From: Strobilurus pachycystidiatus
Lineage: Eukaryota; Basidiomycota; Agaricomycetes; Agaricales; Physalacriaceae
Direction of reading: 5' to 3'
Length of the DNA: 64,000 bases
Assembly: GCA_019915135.1 (NCBI GenBank)
Contig: JAHLMK010000003.1
Coordinates: forward strand, 2,728,001 to 2,792,000
The translations under genes and the position numbers were made by a program. Below the pieces are notes generated by a model, which saw only the letters and a list, made by a program, of their open reading frames with translations, did not search any database and had not been told where the DNA came from. Of this stretch, positions 22,476 to 33,225 are shown one piece after another (positions within the stretch are counted from its first letter, which is position 1; each line of letters begins with the position of its first letter).

Positions 22476-23686
22476 CAAAAGCGCCAAAATGGCGGACGTA
22501 GGCGAGAATGGCGGAGGGTTGATTGAGAGTTGTGGCATGTCAGCAAGAGGATCGCCTTTGATGTCGCGGACTACTTGGAAGAACTCTGGCAGTGTTCCTG
22601 CCACTGGATTGGTCCTTGTGGCAACCGGTTTGTACTTCTGAGCCGCAAAAACATCAACAGGCGTACTCGCGTCGGCAATGGAATGGTTCAGGGCATCAAC
22701 CTCGCCTATGACCTGGGCAAGGTTGACTTCGTAGTGAGGGTTTTGATTGATTATAGAAGCAAGGGTGGAAGGAATTGGAACTGGGATACTGATTGGAACC
22801 GCCTTTGGGGCAGGCGCAGTATCTGCCAATGAGTCTTCGGCGCCATATGTGGCGGCTGCTAAGACAAAGGCTTTTGTTGTGAATGAGGTAGGCAGATCAG
22901 ACTGTACTGCAGAATTAACAGCACTGTCTGAAATGCCTGCGATAGAGATTGAGAATCCGGGTATAGTTGTGGAATCCTTGAAGAGTGATGGCTCTTCTAA
23001 AGGTTTCCCGAGTCGAGGTGTCCTAGGCGATGTATCCGTTGCATGTGTGACCGTAATAAACAGAGCTAAATGTTCGTCAGTGGTGTCTTCCATTAGTTCC
23101 ATGAATCCTTCAGCGTGTTGGTGTCCAGAAGTCCGATATCCGATGCGTCTAGTGCAGGCGCAAAGCGGGCATTCCCTCGCGCATGCGTAGGAATAGTAAC
23201 CACCCAATCCGAGTTGGGATCATGCAGTGTTATTGTCTGCTGCCCATCCATATAGTTTTGAACCAAGCTTTCCGTCAACACCCCAAATGGGCGACCCAGT
23301 AGGATGTCGTAGGCGACACCCCGCAGAACGTGGACTTGTAGGAAAACAGTCATTCCGCCTATGGTGAAAGGAACGTTTCGACACATTCCTAGAGACTGGT
23401 CGACGCCTTGGTTTGCTGATTGGACGGCAATCCGTGTTGTGCTGTCCATTGGCAGCTTCAACTTTTTCCAGACTCTGTCGGACATTGCAATGAGTTGAGC
23501 TCCGTCGTCTAGGATGGCTTCCACCTCACAAGTATGGCTGATTGTGGGTGTTATGGCTCGCAAAGCTAGCGATTGAGCCCCAACCACTACGCCTGTATCC
23601 TGGAGTGAGGAGTAGAAAGCGTCGAGTGTGTCGGTTGACGGAGTCTCATCGATCTCCATCACAGTGAGCACAAGGGTATCCGCCAT
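22296..23686 (-). CDS. Retropepsin (aspartic protease) and pol linker, Ty3/Gypsy-like
   Basis: The frame from ATG 23686 down to 23093 contains AILDDGAQLIAMSDRVW (active-site DxGA, with the flap region after it), QSLGMCRNVPFTIGG and YDILLGRPFG. This is the retropepsin fold of Ty3/Gypsy pol polyproteins, which cleaves Gag-Pol. An overlapping frame, shifted by one, runs 23207 to 22296. It carries the linker usually found between protease and reverse transcriptase (KYKPVATRTNPVAG..., DIKGDPLADMPQLS.NPPPF), after which the polymerase is missing. The ATG lies only 8 nt from the antisense tRNA, so gag has been lost from its usual place. A frame change near 23110-23200 joins the parts and could be programmed or a mutation. 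Confidence 0.8.
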
Positions 23687-23694
23687 TGCCTGAT

Positions 23695-23771
23695 GCCCGC
23701 CTAGCTCAATCGGATAGAGCTTCAGACTTTTAATCTGAAGGCTGCGAGTTCGTCCCTCGCGGTGGGCTCCA
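23695..23771 (+). tRNA. Complete tRNA-Lys(UUU)-like sequence with CCA, at the element's primer site
   Basis: A full cloverleaf can be drawn: acceptor GCCCGCC/GGTGGGC, D arm GCTC/GAGC with GG in the loop, anticodon stem TCAGA/TCTGA with loop CTTTTAA (UUU, Lys), a 5-nt variable loop, and T arm GCGAG-TTCGTCC-CTCGC. It ends T-CCA at 23768-23771. CCA is not encoded in nuclear tRNA genes but added afterwards, so this looks like a copy of a mature tRNA. It lies 2 nt inside the 5' LTR of the minus-strand element, exactly where the primer-binding site should be. It is probably not a working tRNA gene, although the A and B boxes look intact. Confidence 0.9.
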
Positions 23772-23773
23772 CT

Positions 23774-24370
23774 TGTAGATGCCTAAACGGTCCTGTACAA
23801 GAAATATGTACGCGTGGGGGATACCCCAATATCCGAGAGACTAGCTCGAGGATAGGCGAAACGTGCTGAGCGATGCGGAATGTGTAGGCAAGGTGTTCGC
23901 CTACAGTGAAGGGAAACGGCAAGTGATGCTCAGGCGGAGTGTGTCACCTGAGATCGAGTGAGGCGAGGGAGTTTGCCAAGTGAGAGTGAGCAGTATCGAG
24001 TGAAAGTGGGTGATATCTAACTGAGTAACTACTACAAGTGTGTCGCCTTAAATCCAATACTCTGCGTAATCTCTCTTCCTTGCGGAACTGTCCAGGCGAG
24101 CATCGGTCTTCCTCGCCTATACTGTCAAGCGAGGTCTTGCCTGAACTTCGCCTGTGTGGATCAGAGATGGCCCACCACTCCTCTATCCGGGCTCATCTAG
24201 TAGCGAGTACTGCGGAGTAGTGGAGCGGGCGGTGTGCGCTTCCTGTCCGAGCGACGCGGCTCATGTCTTGGCAGTATGGTCCCTTCGGCCGAAGGTCCCT
24301 CGCCTGAGGCATGCGCCTAGTATGCCGACAACAGCTGAGTTCCCTCCTCAGGGAGAACTCAGTCTGTACA
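23774..24370 (-). repeat. LTR (5' LTR of the minus-strand element)
   Basis: The 597-bp partner of 21348-21944, followed by TAAC at 24371-24374. The primer-binding site starts 2 nt inside it. Confidence 0.95.
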
Positions 24371-26141
24371 TAACCGCCACCACCACATTCGGTGGTGGCG
24401 TGTCCGCGGCTAGCTTTCGACCAGAACGGTCGGGAGTCCAACCTCTGCCTTTGGGGCCGCTGCCTTTCGGGGAAAGGTTTGATTCCATGACGAATACCTC
24501 TTTGTCCTTGTCCTTCTCTTTCAGACGCTGAGAAAAACGGCGGCCTTCATCTTCCGTTGACGTGGAAGGAGCCGGAGCCTTCTTGTTGGTCGCAGCGTTG
24601 CTAGATTTGGTGCCTTCGGGTGTCCCATCTACGTCGACATAGTCACAGTTCATATGTTTGTTTTCATAGATGTCCTTGGACTTACCGGATTCTGATTTAC
24701 TGGTCAACTTTATGGTTGTATTTGAGGAAGCTTCGGAAACGGCAGCCAAAACTTTCTGAAACCACTCATTGAATTCCGTGTCCGGTTCCCGCGCAAGTAT
24801 CTTCTCCAGTTCATCGGAAAGCGTGACGAGTGCGGAGATGACTGAAGAGCCAGTGGCTGCCACTGCGTATACGCACTGAAAGCAAAGTGCTTCGATTTCT
24901 ACCAGTTGTTTTGGCGGAGTGTCTCGCAGGCGACGGTATTTATTCGCGAGCTAGCTACATTGGTAAGAGCAGGCGACAAAAGGTAAAAACTTACTTTAAA
25001 CGCAGGTATTGGTTTGATTTTGCTTCCGCGACCGGTGTTTAACACTAGGAGGAAGATGGGGGAAACCGACAGGAAAAGGAAGAATTCCGGATGCAATGTC
25101 TCGTAAGATGTCCCTTCGAGAAAAGCTGTGGTGGAAAGTAGGGTCTCTTCCGTCTCGTCGGATAGTCTGAACACATCATGAGGACAGAAAATGGACAGAA
25201 GACGTTGACAGACATGGAAGCAATCAAGGGCTCGTTTGGTTTCTGCCCAGAAATGTGCTTGAGAGCATGTCATAGTAGAGTCAGAACAATACTACCGTTG
25301 TGTGACGCAGCAAATCTGCGAATACCGTCGCTTGTATAATGTACTCAGCCGCATTGGTGTAACGCTCGCCAAACTCGTAGCCTTTCCTGATGGAGTCGGC
25401 GGCAGGATCCTCGGAAGTAGATTTCGGATCTTGAAGACGCCTGGAGATGTTCCGAATGTCATCGACGGTCTTCGTGAAACTACGTGCGATATCCCTAGCA
25501 TTCTTCAGCTTCTGAAAAATGTATGTCGCGTTCGTCGTCACGGTTTTGGGTAAGGAACCAGAATTGGTTGGAAGAGGCAGCGAGGGAATATCCCTTCCGA
25601 GGAGGAAAGTATCGCAAAGAGTGACGGCATGGATTTGAGCCAGAAACATCCTTGCGGCAGAGTGGAATCGCGCTTTGCCATGCGCTCTCATGTCATCTAG
25701 CGTTTCCAGATCGCCTGGCTTCATCAACGAAATTGAGACAGCGCTCTGGACGAGAGCATCGCAGGTAACCTAAAGCGCGTCAGTCCTGGCAGTCATATTG
25801 GCAGAGACACATACATTGCGAAATTCAAGACGCGCTTTGTCTGACAGCGTTTCGTCCGGCCTGGTTTTAACGTCGTCCATCGGCGCATCGCACCAAAAGG
25901 TGGTCTCAAAGAATCTAGACGTCAAGAACTGGCTATCCTCCTTGAATTTCTCTTCCAGATGCCTTATGGGTGGTTTTGCGGCCATCAAGGATGGCAGGTT
26001 GTCCGCTGCGGTTCCTTGGGTTACGGTACTACTAGTACTAGTAGGAAGTGGACCGTCCACTTCGTCACGTGTCAGCAAAAAACATTCCGAGGGTGAGAGA
26101 ATGCTGGGGAAGGCCAGAAATGACTCACTGGCTCACGCCAT

Positions 26142-26488
26142 GTAGATCAAACTGACAAGCGACTGTGTTTAGCGACGAGATGAGCAAGATGGTGGTTTAA
26201 GAGCACTGTCTGAAACCCTAACCCAGGGATTTTACCGAACAACAAGGAAGATCAAATCGGAGTCTGTATGTCCTGTCGTTCAGATATGTCCCTTACCATA
26301 CCACACCAGTCTTATCACTACCGCGCGCTGAAAGCATCAATACTGCCTTGCCTTGCCTCGCTGTAGACTGCGAGCTGGTCGTGCGCAACACCCATCCCCA
26401 ACAAGATTTCCTGACTATGCAAGACACAACCCCTATAAGTTGTCTCGCATTCCCTTAACATTTTCTTCAAAGGGCAGACGTTTTTGCC
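26142..26488. promoter_or_regulatory. Divergent intergenic region
   Basis: The 347 bp lie between the JmjC gene start (minus) and the hypothetical gene at 26489 (plus). No conserved element is recognisable beyond pyrimidine-rich stretches. Confidence 0.35.
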
Positions 26489-26910
26489 ATGCCACCTTTG
26501 TTTAGTCGACACAGTGCCTATTCTCGACCGCATCCACCAGTCAAGGTCTCCCTTCTAGAAAAGTGGATTGCGCCCTTGAAGGACTGTCTTGTACGTGTCA
26601 TGACACTTCGGGACATTGCAGTACCAGACACAACAGCTTTCGTCGAAGTGGTCAGGAAGGCTGTCATCGTGAAGGGCTTCGCCGTTCTTGCAGGCTTTGA
26701 CATGATGCCCGACACCTGCTTCCCATTACCAAGGATGCCGACGGTCTTTGTTCATTTATCATTTCCCTCCGCGCAAATCCGCCCTGTCCCGTCAGCCTCT
26801 CACGCTTTCGACAGATCCAACAGATGCACTCTTTCGAGCTCGTCGTTGCAGGCCTCGACAAGGTGGCCGCTGCCATCATAAATAAGGGCCTCGACTCATT
26901 TTTCGCCTAG
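26489..26910 (+). CDS. Small hypothetical protein, probably two exons
   Basis: ATG at 26489 (MPPLFSRHSAYSRPHPPVK) leads a frame with PLKDCLVRVMTLRDIAVPDT and FVEVVRKAVI. A possible intron from GTGAAGGG (about 26670) to CCATTACCAAG (about 26733) would join it in phase to DADGLCSFIISLRANPPCP...AGLDKVAAAIINKGLDSFFA, with a TAG at 26908-26910. Without the intron the second half is out of frame. I do not recognise the family. The product would be about 115 residues. Confidence 0.4.
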
Positions 26911-26929
26911 GTTTTGCTTAGGACGTCAT

Positions 26930-27532
26930 TGCAATCACTTCTGACTGTCCCACACGCTTCCACGCCAGTCGCATTGTCGACGACTGCTACTACTACATTC
27001 TGACGCAAGACTGGCTGATCATTCAATGCATCTGTCCTTGATGCTCACAACGTGTTCATCCAACGGTTCGAGATCCACAACCTCTTCCCTTCCAGATTCA
27101 TATTCACAGGAAATGCCGACCTCACTGCTGTCACGCTCCAGGCTCGCACAGCCAGAAACACCGAGCGCAGCCGCCGACACTACGCAGGAGCTCAAGGCCG
27201 AACGGGAGAAGACTCACCTCATTGATGCCGGTTTCGCCCAAATTCTTATTAGTGATCCTCGTCGTCCGTGCGGGAGATCGCCAAACCAGATATCTTCAAC
27301 AGCAGACCAGGAACCTTCGGCATCTTCTCAACGCAGTCCCTCACTGGAAGTCACATTGCAGGAGACACATCTAACGGATGATGACGAGAGTATGGGCCAA
27401 GAAGGGGAGTCTATCCAGACCATCTTGAACAACTTGCAGGTTAGTACATTCACATACTCAGCACCTACAATCACTAATCCAATGACGCGTCCTGGCATCC
27501 CTACAGTGACTCAGAGGAAGCTAGTGGACTGA
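26930..27532 (+). CDS. Hypothetical coding segment, frames not resolved
   Basis: Coding-like words appear in three frames: DCPTRFHASRIVDDCYYYIL (26943-27002), DAHNVFIQRFEIHNLFPSRF (from about 27042) and a Ser/Thr-rich 168-codon frame (27026-27532) with LTDDDESMGQEGES. The changes of frame suggest missed introns or decay. I do not recognise the family. Confidence 0.3.
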
Positions 27533-27865
27533 TATGACCTAGAAGACCTCGGTGACAGGATTCTCGCCAGCATATCTGAGACACACACGGTCAGAACAGT
27601 ACAATCTGTATCAGTGTTGAACGTATGTATCTCTGCCGTAGCCAATCAATAACATCTGCTCAGCTAAGGGCATCCCTTTTCTGTTTTCTCTTCTTTTTCT
27701 ATTGTTCCTGTCATCATGTCTGGTACAGTCCGCTGTTGTCATATCTTTCCAGTCAGCCGTGCAATGTGTCCTTTCATTCCCTCAACGCTTATGGCATGGT
27801 AAACACGGCAAATTTAACGGTATTGATACAGTATCGAAACCCTCCGCGGTCGGTATCAAAACTAG

Positions 27866-27968
27866 CACGTGAATGCTTCACGTGAGGGCCGCCGCGCTGC
27901 TGGGACCAGTCACCGGCGACAAAAGGGCGTCGGGGATGAGGCGGGAGGGCGGCGCGTCCCTCACGTGA
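27866..27968. repeat. CACGTG fold-back (possible ~91-bp MITE)
   Basis: TCACGTGAGGG at 27878 is matched by CCCTCACGTGA ending at 27968, with GC-rich matching sequence inside (GCCGCCGCG against GGCGGCGCG). A second palindrome, CACGTGAATGCTTCACGTG, overlaps the left end. No clear target duplication is visible. Confidence 0.6.
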
Positions 27969-28097
27969 GAAGATCACAAAACTCGAAACCTAGCCAAAAA
28001 CGAGGGCCGGTAAGAAACGAGCTCAAACCGACGACCGAGGTTTACTTAGGGTGGCGAAGCGGCTCGGTGACGATGCTTGTGCCTATTAGTCATAATT

Positions 28098-28133
28098 AAA
28101 AGAAAAAGAAAAAGAAAAAGAAAAAGAAAAGGA
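28098..28133. repeat. (AAAAAG)n microsatellite
   Basis: Five or so AGAAAA units follow each other, continuing into a purine-rich stretch. Confidence 0.9.
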
Positions 28134-29043
28134 GAGAAAAAGGGAGGAGAGGAAACAACTAGGCTCACCCACAGTAAAAATTGTAGCCAGTCGGAGGCAA
28201 TGTGCAAGCTGTGCGCCTCAGAGTCGGGAGCACGGGCCCTTTTAAGCAGGAGCGCACGCCGATCATCTGCCCTCCCGATTAGGAAGAATCTGGCGGAGGT
28301 TAGTGAATATTTCTCGTTCTCGCGCTGAAGAAGCTGTGCGCCTCCCGTAAAAAATTGAGAGATGCGGACAATGCTTGGAAACGCCATGTGAATTTCCAGG
28401 ATTTCTTCAGATTTTGCGGCGCGTACTGAATTTGGTTTCCTGGCCAAAATCTCATTAACTTCGGAGTTTCAATTACGACCTAATCCGGTACACGCGTGCG
28501 CGCGCGTCAGTAACACGACACGGTGGCAACGCAATGCAGCGTAATGACACCTCGGAATGGACTCAGGTTGATGTACATGAGTATCACTGCTGCCAGAGCT
28601 CACATAAGATGGCCATAAAGCATTGCAAGAGCTGCAGACCAGTGCCGACCTCTCTGTCAAAGAAAGCATCAGAAAAGCACATTGCCAGACCCAAAGCGCG
28701 TTGAAATCAAGTCAAATTTATCAGATACAATCATCTGCTGGCTGTATGTACTAATTTGCATGAATTCCTGAGTGACAGTGGCCAGTGCGCTCGCCCTACG
28801 CGAGCTCGGGAGTCCGTGGGAGCAACCTTCCAAATGAAAGCCAGGTTACACAGCCAGACGCTAATTTGTACGGCGTACCGATGAGCCGAACTGTCCGGCG
28901 TGCGATCGCTCGATTTGCCCGGCGGATGTTTGATTTTCGTCATCTGTACAAATTGATTAGATTCGGAAGTGGCACATACATCTTAGCCGTCCCAGCGTTG
29001 TACCAATTTTTTACACCTCACAAGCACATTCAAAGGCGTTCCA
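28134..29043. other. No recognisable gene
   Basis: Short frames occur on both strands and no motif is recognisable. The right end is the likely promoter of the gene at 29044. Confidence 0.4.
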
Positions 29044-32000
29044 ATGAGCTATCACATCGACCCAAAGGGTATGTTCACCTCGTGCCATCACTTTTACATC
29101 ACCAGTGCTAAGTCCCGTAATTGCCATCAGTTTGGGGCTTGACTGGCACCGTCGACGACTCGGGCAACGCACAATACACCTGCATTGTCTGCAATAACAG
29201 TAAATCTCACTCCCGCGACTTCAATCTTCAACGGCATGAGAAATCTGCCAACCACCGACGCCGCATCATCACTCGAGACCTACAGGCTGCACAAGCAGCC
29301 GAGGACGTGGATGCCGGTACCTCGTCTCCAGGCGGACATTCTGGCATGACTGGCGGAAACAAATCCACGGACTACCTCTCCAATGTTGCCATTCACAATC
29401 TCTTCCACTCATGGGCCAATCTTCCGGGCACTGTTGAACCTTCTGAGCCCAATGCCTCGCCACCTCCACCACTGCCTGACATCCCCTTCCCTTCCAATTA
29501 TCCTCACTGGGATCTCTCTGACCCTAGTGATGACGACGACAACGGCGCTGCCCCTTTTCTGACAGCACAGCAGCAGTCCACTCGCGACCTGTCCCGCGCC
29601 ATGATGCAGATGTTCGAGCAAGTAGACGACATCAATTCAGACGACGAAGAAGATGGCGAAGGGCCACCAGAGGACTCGGACTTGGACTCAGAACCTGAGG
29701 ATGACGAGGAAGACGACGAGTACAACCAAGAGCTCCGTGACCGCGCTCAATGCCAGGACAATATTGCGAATGATCAGTCTCACCCTCGCACCCGTAACAC
29801 CAAGCCTCTCTTGTCCGAAGAATGGTTTCCGTGGACAGATCGACTTGTGGGTAAATCATTTACTCATGCCGCTTTTACTGACGGACGTTTAGTCGTGTAC
29901 CCTAGATATTCTCATGCATCTGCCGCGCTCCGCCTTTTCGCAGCGCCAACTCGATCTCTTCTCATGGCTCCTCAAGGTCAACAACGTTCAATCTGTACCC
30001 TCTGTCAAGTCCATGCAGCGCCTCAACGCCAGGTTGCAGCAGATGTGTGGCATCAGTACCATCCCGTACGATGGGAAACTCGGCCATAAATATTTCGTCA
30101 ACGACTTTGCCCAGATTATTGCCCAGGTATGTTTACCATTCTAATAAGGTTTGCGACAGGCACTCACTGACTTGCTCCATAGGAAATGGCCAATTCCAAG
30201 GTTCGCCCGCATCTATCGTTCTATCCCGAAGACAGCGGCGATGAGCTCTCCGAAGCACGACAAGCGAGTCGATGGCTCAATGAGGCTCCTGATGATTTGT
30301 TGACACCCATGGCTCGTGTCGGGAAAGACGACTTCTTCATCCATGAACCTGCGATGCTCCGAGATGGCCGCTTCTGCATTCCGTTTCGCTGGTTTCATCG
30401 CAAGGGCTCGCTGTACGCTCGGTGTTGGAAGCTTGGGATAGTCAACACCGAGAATGGTACTGCCTGGCGCGTAGATCAGGATCACGAACTGGAGGCTGTA
30501 GCGGGATCCTTTATGAAGAATTTTGTTGATCTGCAACGCGACGCTGCTGTCTACAATGTCCCGGATCCGCGTCTGATACATGGTATTTCTCATCCTACAT
30601 CTAATTCCTTCACTATCATGACCTTCTCGCAGATGTCCCTTGTGATAGGGCCAGGGCACCGTGGACGCTGACTGACCCCAAGGTCGGGAATCGCTGGCGC
30701 AAGATAGCCGCCGGATCCCGCGTAGTCTGTTTTCCGATTTGGCTCTATTGCGACGACACATCCGGGAACGTTTCCAAGAAATGGAATAAACATAACAGCT
30801 TTCTTTTTACGCCTGCGGGTCTCGCGCGGAGTGAAGCCCAGAAGGAATATAATGTTCATTTCCTGTCCACGTCAAACATTGCGCCTCCACTTGAGATGTT
30901 AGATGGCATTGCCGAGCAGTTGACGTGAGAGTATTCTTTTCTCTCAATGAATAGATATCTAACGTCAAATTAGGAAATGCGAGACGGATGGTATCTGGGC
31001 CTGGGACTGTGTGCTCGAGTCAGCTGTACTTGTGATTCCGATGGTCATGGCAATGCTCGGCGATAACCCAATGCAGAGCGAATTTGCATGTCACATTGGA
31101 CTTCGAGGGAAGTTTTTCTGTCGGAATTGCTGGGTCAAGGGGAAGGATTCTGCGGATCGGGCCAAGAGCGGAGCAGGACATGTCAGCGACGAAGAGAGCG
31201 GGCGTTCTGATGCAAGTGATGCTGGGAGTGATGCTGGATCTCGAGCAGGCGCAAAGAAGCGCAAGACAGTACCAGAGACGTTTGGGGTGATGCTGAACCG
31301 TATCCGAGAGTTTATCAAGGTACCACAATTTCTCGTGTCCCATTATCAGTCGCTGACTACGTGATTTCAGCCAGGTACCCCACGGAAGCGGGAGGAGACA
31401 CTGGGTGCCCTCGACACGCAATTTACGACGGCATGCACGCTAGGATCGACGTCAAAGGTCAAGACTCTTCGAACCGAGTCGGGTGTCAAGGATACCTACC
31501 AAGATCACTTTCTCAACACATTGTCGGCTGCGTTCAAATCCAAGTCGCGACAACCTCGCCAACAACAGCTTCTCAACAATGTGGTCCAAAAACTTCCCGA
31601 TGATATCAAGAGCCCTGTATGGCGAATCAAAGGTTGTGATTAGCGTTACACGTGTCAATCTCACTTCTCACTGCATATTCAGGTTTCAACCCACACGCCG
31701 ATACGCCCGTGGAGGTTCTCCATGTCGTATTGCTTGATTATCAAGTATCTTTGGCGCGATCTCATTCAAAACCAAATTGGACCCCAAGCAGTATGCCATC
31801 TTGGTCTGTGTCTCTCTTTCATTTTAGTGTCTATGCTCACCCATGACAGCGTCACATCGCTATTGAGAATCCAAAATGCTTCTCTGTCAAAGGCTCCGAT
31901 GATGTACCCGATTCGCCTTCAGGAAGCACCGGCAGTGCTCTTGACGCCGCAATGGCGGCCACCGGTACAGAAGCGCCTGCTGCAAAACGCGGGAAAGCAA

Positions 32001-32374
32001 ACGACGGAACAGCTGTTCAGAAGGCGGGTGGGCGTCCTGCAGCTGGTAAAGACTACTGGTCAGTTGTTGAGGCATGGTTCGAAGAGAAGGTCAAGTTGTA
32101 TGGACCGAAGATTACTGGTCCTCGTTGGAAACCGTACGTCTTGTTGCTCGCTGTATTTTTCTTTCAGTGTCCTAATATTGTTGTCAGTTTGATTATGGAC
32201 ATCATCCGTCAAGATAACGAGAGGTACGATCCCGAAACGGCTGCTCGCGATGCGCAACATGCTCGCGACGTACAGCAGGCCCTGGCGAATACCACAAACT
32301 TGCAGGTCGAGCCTCAGACTGCCAGCCAAGGCTCGCCTGGTGTCCCTTTTGCTAATCTTATGTCCACAATGTAA
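29044..32374 (+). pseudogene. Agaricomycete transposon-type protein with N-terminal C2H2 finger
   Basis: The first exon is 29044-29068 (MSYHIDPK); the intron ends at 29130. Exon 2 begins VWGLTGTVDD and holds a C2H2 finger (YTCIVCNNSKSHSRDFNLQRH...). An acidic linker follows, then the conserved series DILMHLPRSAFSQRQLDLFS, SFYPEDSGDELSEARQASRW, SFLFTPAGLARSEAQKEYNI, NPMQSEFACHIGLRGKFFCR and FNPHADTPVEVLHVVLL. Seven or so introns keep the frame. This series is very common in agaricomycete repeat families and is likely a DDE-type transposase; I cannot name the superfamily with certainty. A one-base frame change near 31740 precedes KYLWRDLIQNQ. After the next intron the family sequence stops and an unrelated tail follows (GRPAAGKDYWSVVEAWFEEK ... 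LMSTM), ending at 32374. The downstream catalytic part is therefore lost. Confidence 0.65.
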
Positions 32375-33225
32375 ATATACAAGTCCATACACAGCAGCTA
32401 TAGATACATGTATGGCTAACACCCACATATCTGCTTTCATTCTCGTGCAACGCCCATCCATCGGTGAGCACTTCAAGGAGAGAGTGAGATGCGCACGCAA
32501 GATTATGCCATCACGTGTTGTTCGAATTTGGTCGAGTCAGGCAGTGCTCGACTGTTGTCTTCAGCCTTCCATGTCGTGCCCGCTCTGGCTCTGCAGCTGC
32601 CCGATACTCCCCTTTCCTTTCCCTCTCCCTCCGTTTACCTGGCGTTGACAGCCTTTATGATGCCTAATGGTCGTGGAACATTTTTTTCAGGCCCAACGTC
32701 CAAGCAGCAACACCTGGTCCGTATTCCTCTCTCGAGGCTGCCGGAGGCTGCACACCTGCATCACCCAGTCCCTATAGCTGTCGACAAAGGGCCGACCTTT
32801 GAGCCTATTTCCAGCCATGGGGCTTGCTCAGTGCATGTGTGCAACCTTTCGTATTCTCTCATATTCCTTCCTTCTCATTCGCTAATGCATCTCTATAGAC
32901 TCTGATTTGCTTCACATCCCGTCTCTTTCGAATAGCGCTGGACGATTCAAGCTATTTACTCAACACTTGTGGCCTAGCAGGCGCCATCGACCAGCTCGAC
33001 TTGTTGGCACGTCACTAACTTCACCCTCTCAACCCGTGCGCCTATTGTTCTGGCTGCCGTCTTTTGAGACAGGCTAACATGTTCTTAGACCATCCTTTGC
33101 GGACCGCGCCAGGCGCCAGCTGTGGCCGCTTGTAACATACAGGTAGATCCCCTCGACAAGTGCGGGATAAATTCGCACTCTTAGCTGGTGCGTCCAATAT
33201 CCAGGCTGCTGCTTGTCTGATGTAG

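Larger units (their letters stand above)
21344..24374 (-). mobile_element. Non-autonomous LTR retroelement with 4-bp target duplication
   Basis: Two 597-bp LTRs (21348-21944 and 23774-24370), identical as far as I can read, begin TGTAGATGCC and end CTGTACA. They are flanked by TAAC at 21344-21347 and 24371-24374. Internal order on the minus strand is 5' LTR, 2-nt spacer, tRNA-Lys-complementary primer site, retropepsin, linker, polypurine tract, 3' LTR. Gag, reverse transcriptase, RNase H and integrase are all missing, so the element cannot move on its own. It lies in the same orientation as the JmjC gene it interrupts. The protease context fits the Ty3/Gypsy type of agaricomycetes. Confidence 0.93.
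17598..26141 (-). pseudogene. JmjC-domain protein, split by an LTR element
   Basis: One long minus-strand gene. The start is tentatively the ATG at 26139-26141, followed by a short intron and exons reading ILSPSECFLLTRDE..., VTCDALVQSAVSIS..., a helical region, then GSSVISALVTLSDELEKIL. After the LTR insertion come the JmjC core and a tail. The core has VHHVDSCGLGTIVVLTKGLK at about 20300 (HxD iron-binding pair), GGVLMLPND, then MKPMTEHYT after an intron (likely third His) and AMRGGHF. JmjC enzymes are Fe(II)/2-oxoglutarate oxygenases, often histone demethylases; the substrate here is unknown. The tail (19060 to 17598) is many short exons encoding acidic, Ser/Gln-rich segments, ending in a basic PQKRPRLDES-like stretch. 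The element at 21348-24370 breaks one exon in frame. I saw no other clear stop in the exons checked. Confidence 0.7.

Noticed and set aside
22747..23190. Plus-strand 147-codon protein
   Set aside because: It is the opposite-strand shadow of the pol linker of the LTR element.
23695..23771. Ordinary nuclear tRNA-Lys gene beside which an LTR element inserted
   Set aside because: It lies inside the element, between the LTR and the protease frame, 2 nt from the LTR, in the antisense sense required of a primer site, and carries CCA.
21348..24370. Simple segmental duplication of a 597-bp sequence
   Set aside because: TG...CA ends, TAAC target duplication, primer site, polypurine tract and retropepsin make it an LTR element.
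28785..29111. Separate 108-codon gene upstream of 29.1 kb
   Set aside because: It overlaps the first exon (29044-29068) and intron of the transposon protein, and no motif supports it.
30213..30761. Minus-strand 182-codon frame
   Set aside because: It is the mirror of the conserved plus-strand exon with SFYPEDSGDELSEARQASRW.
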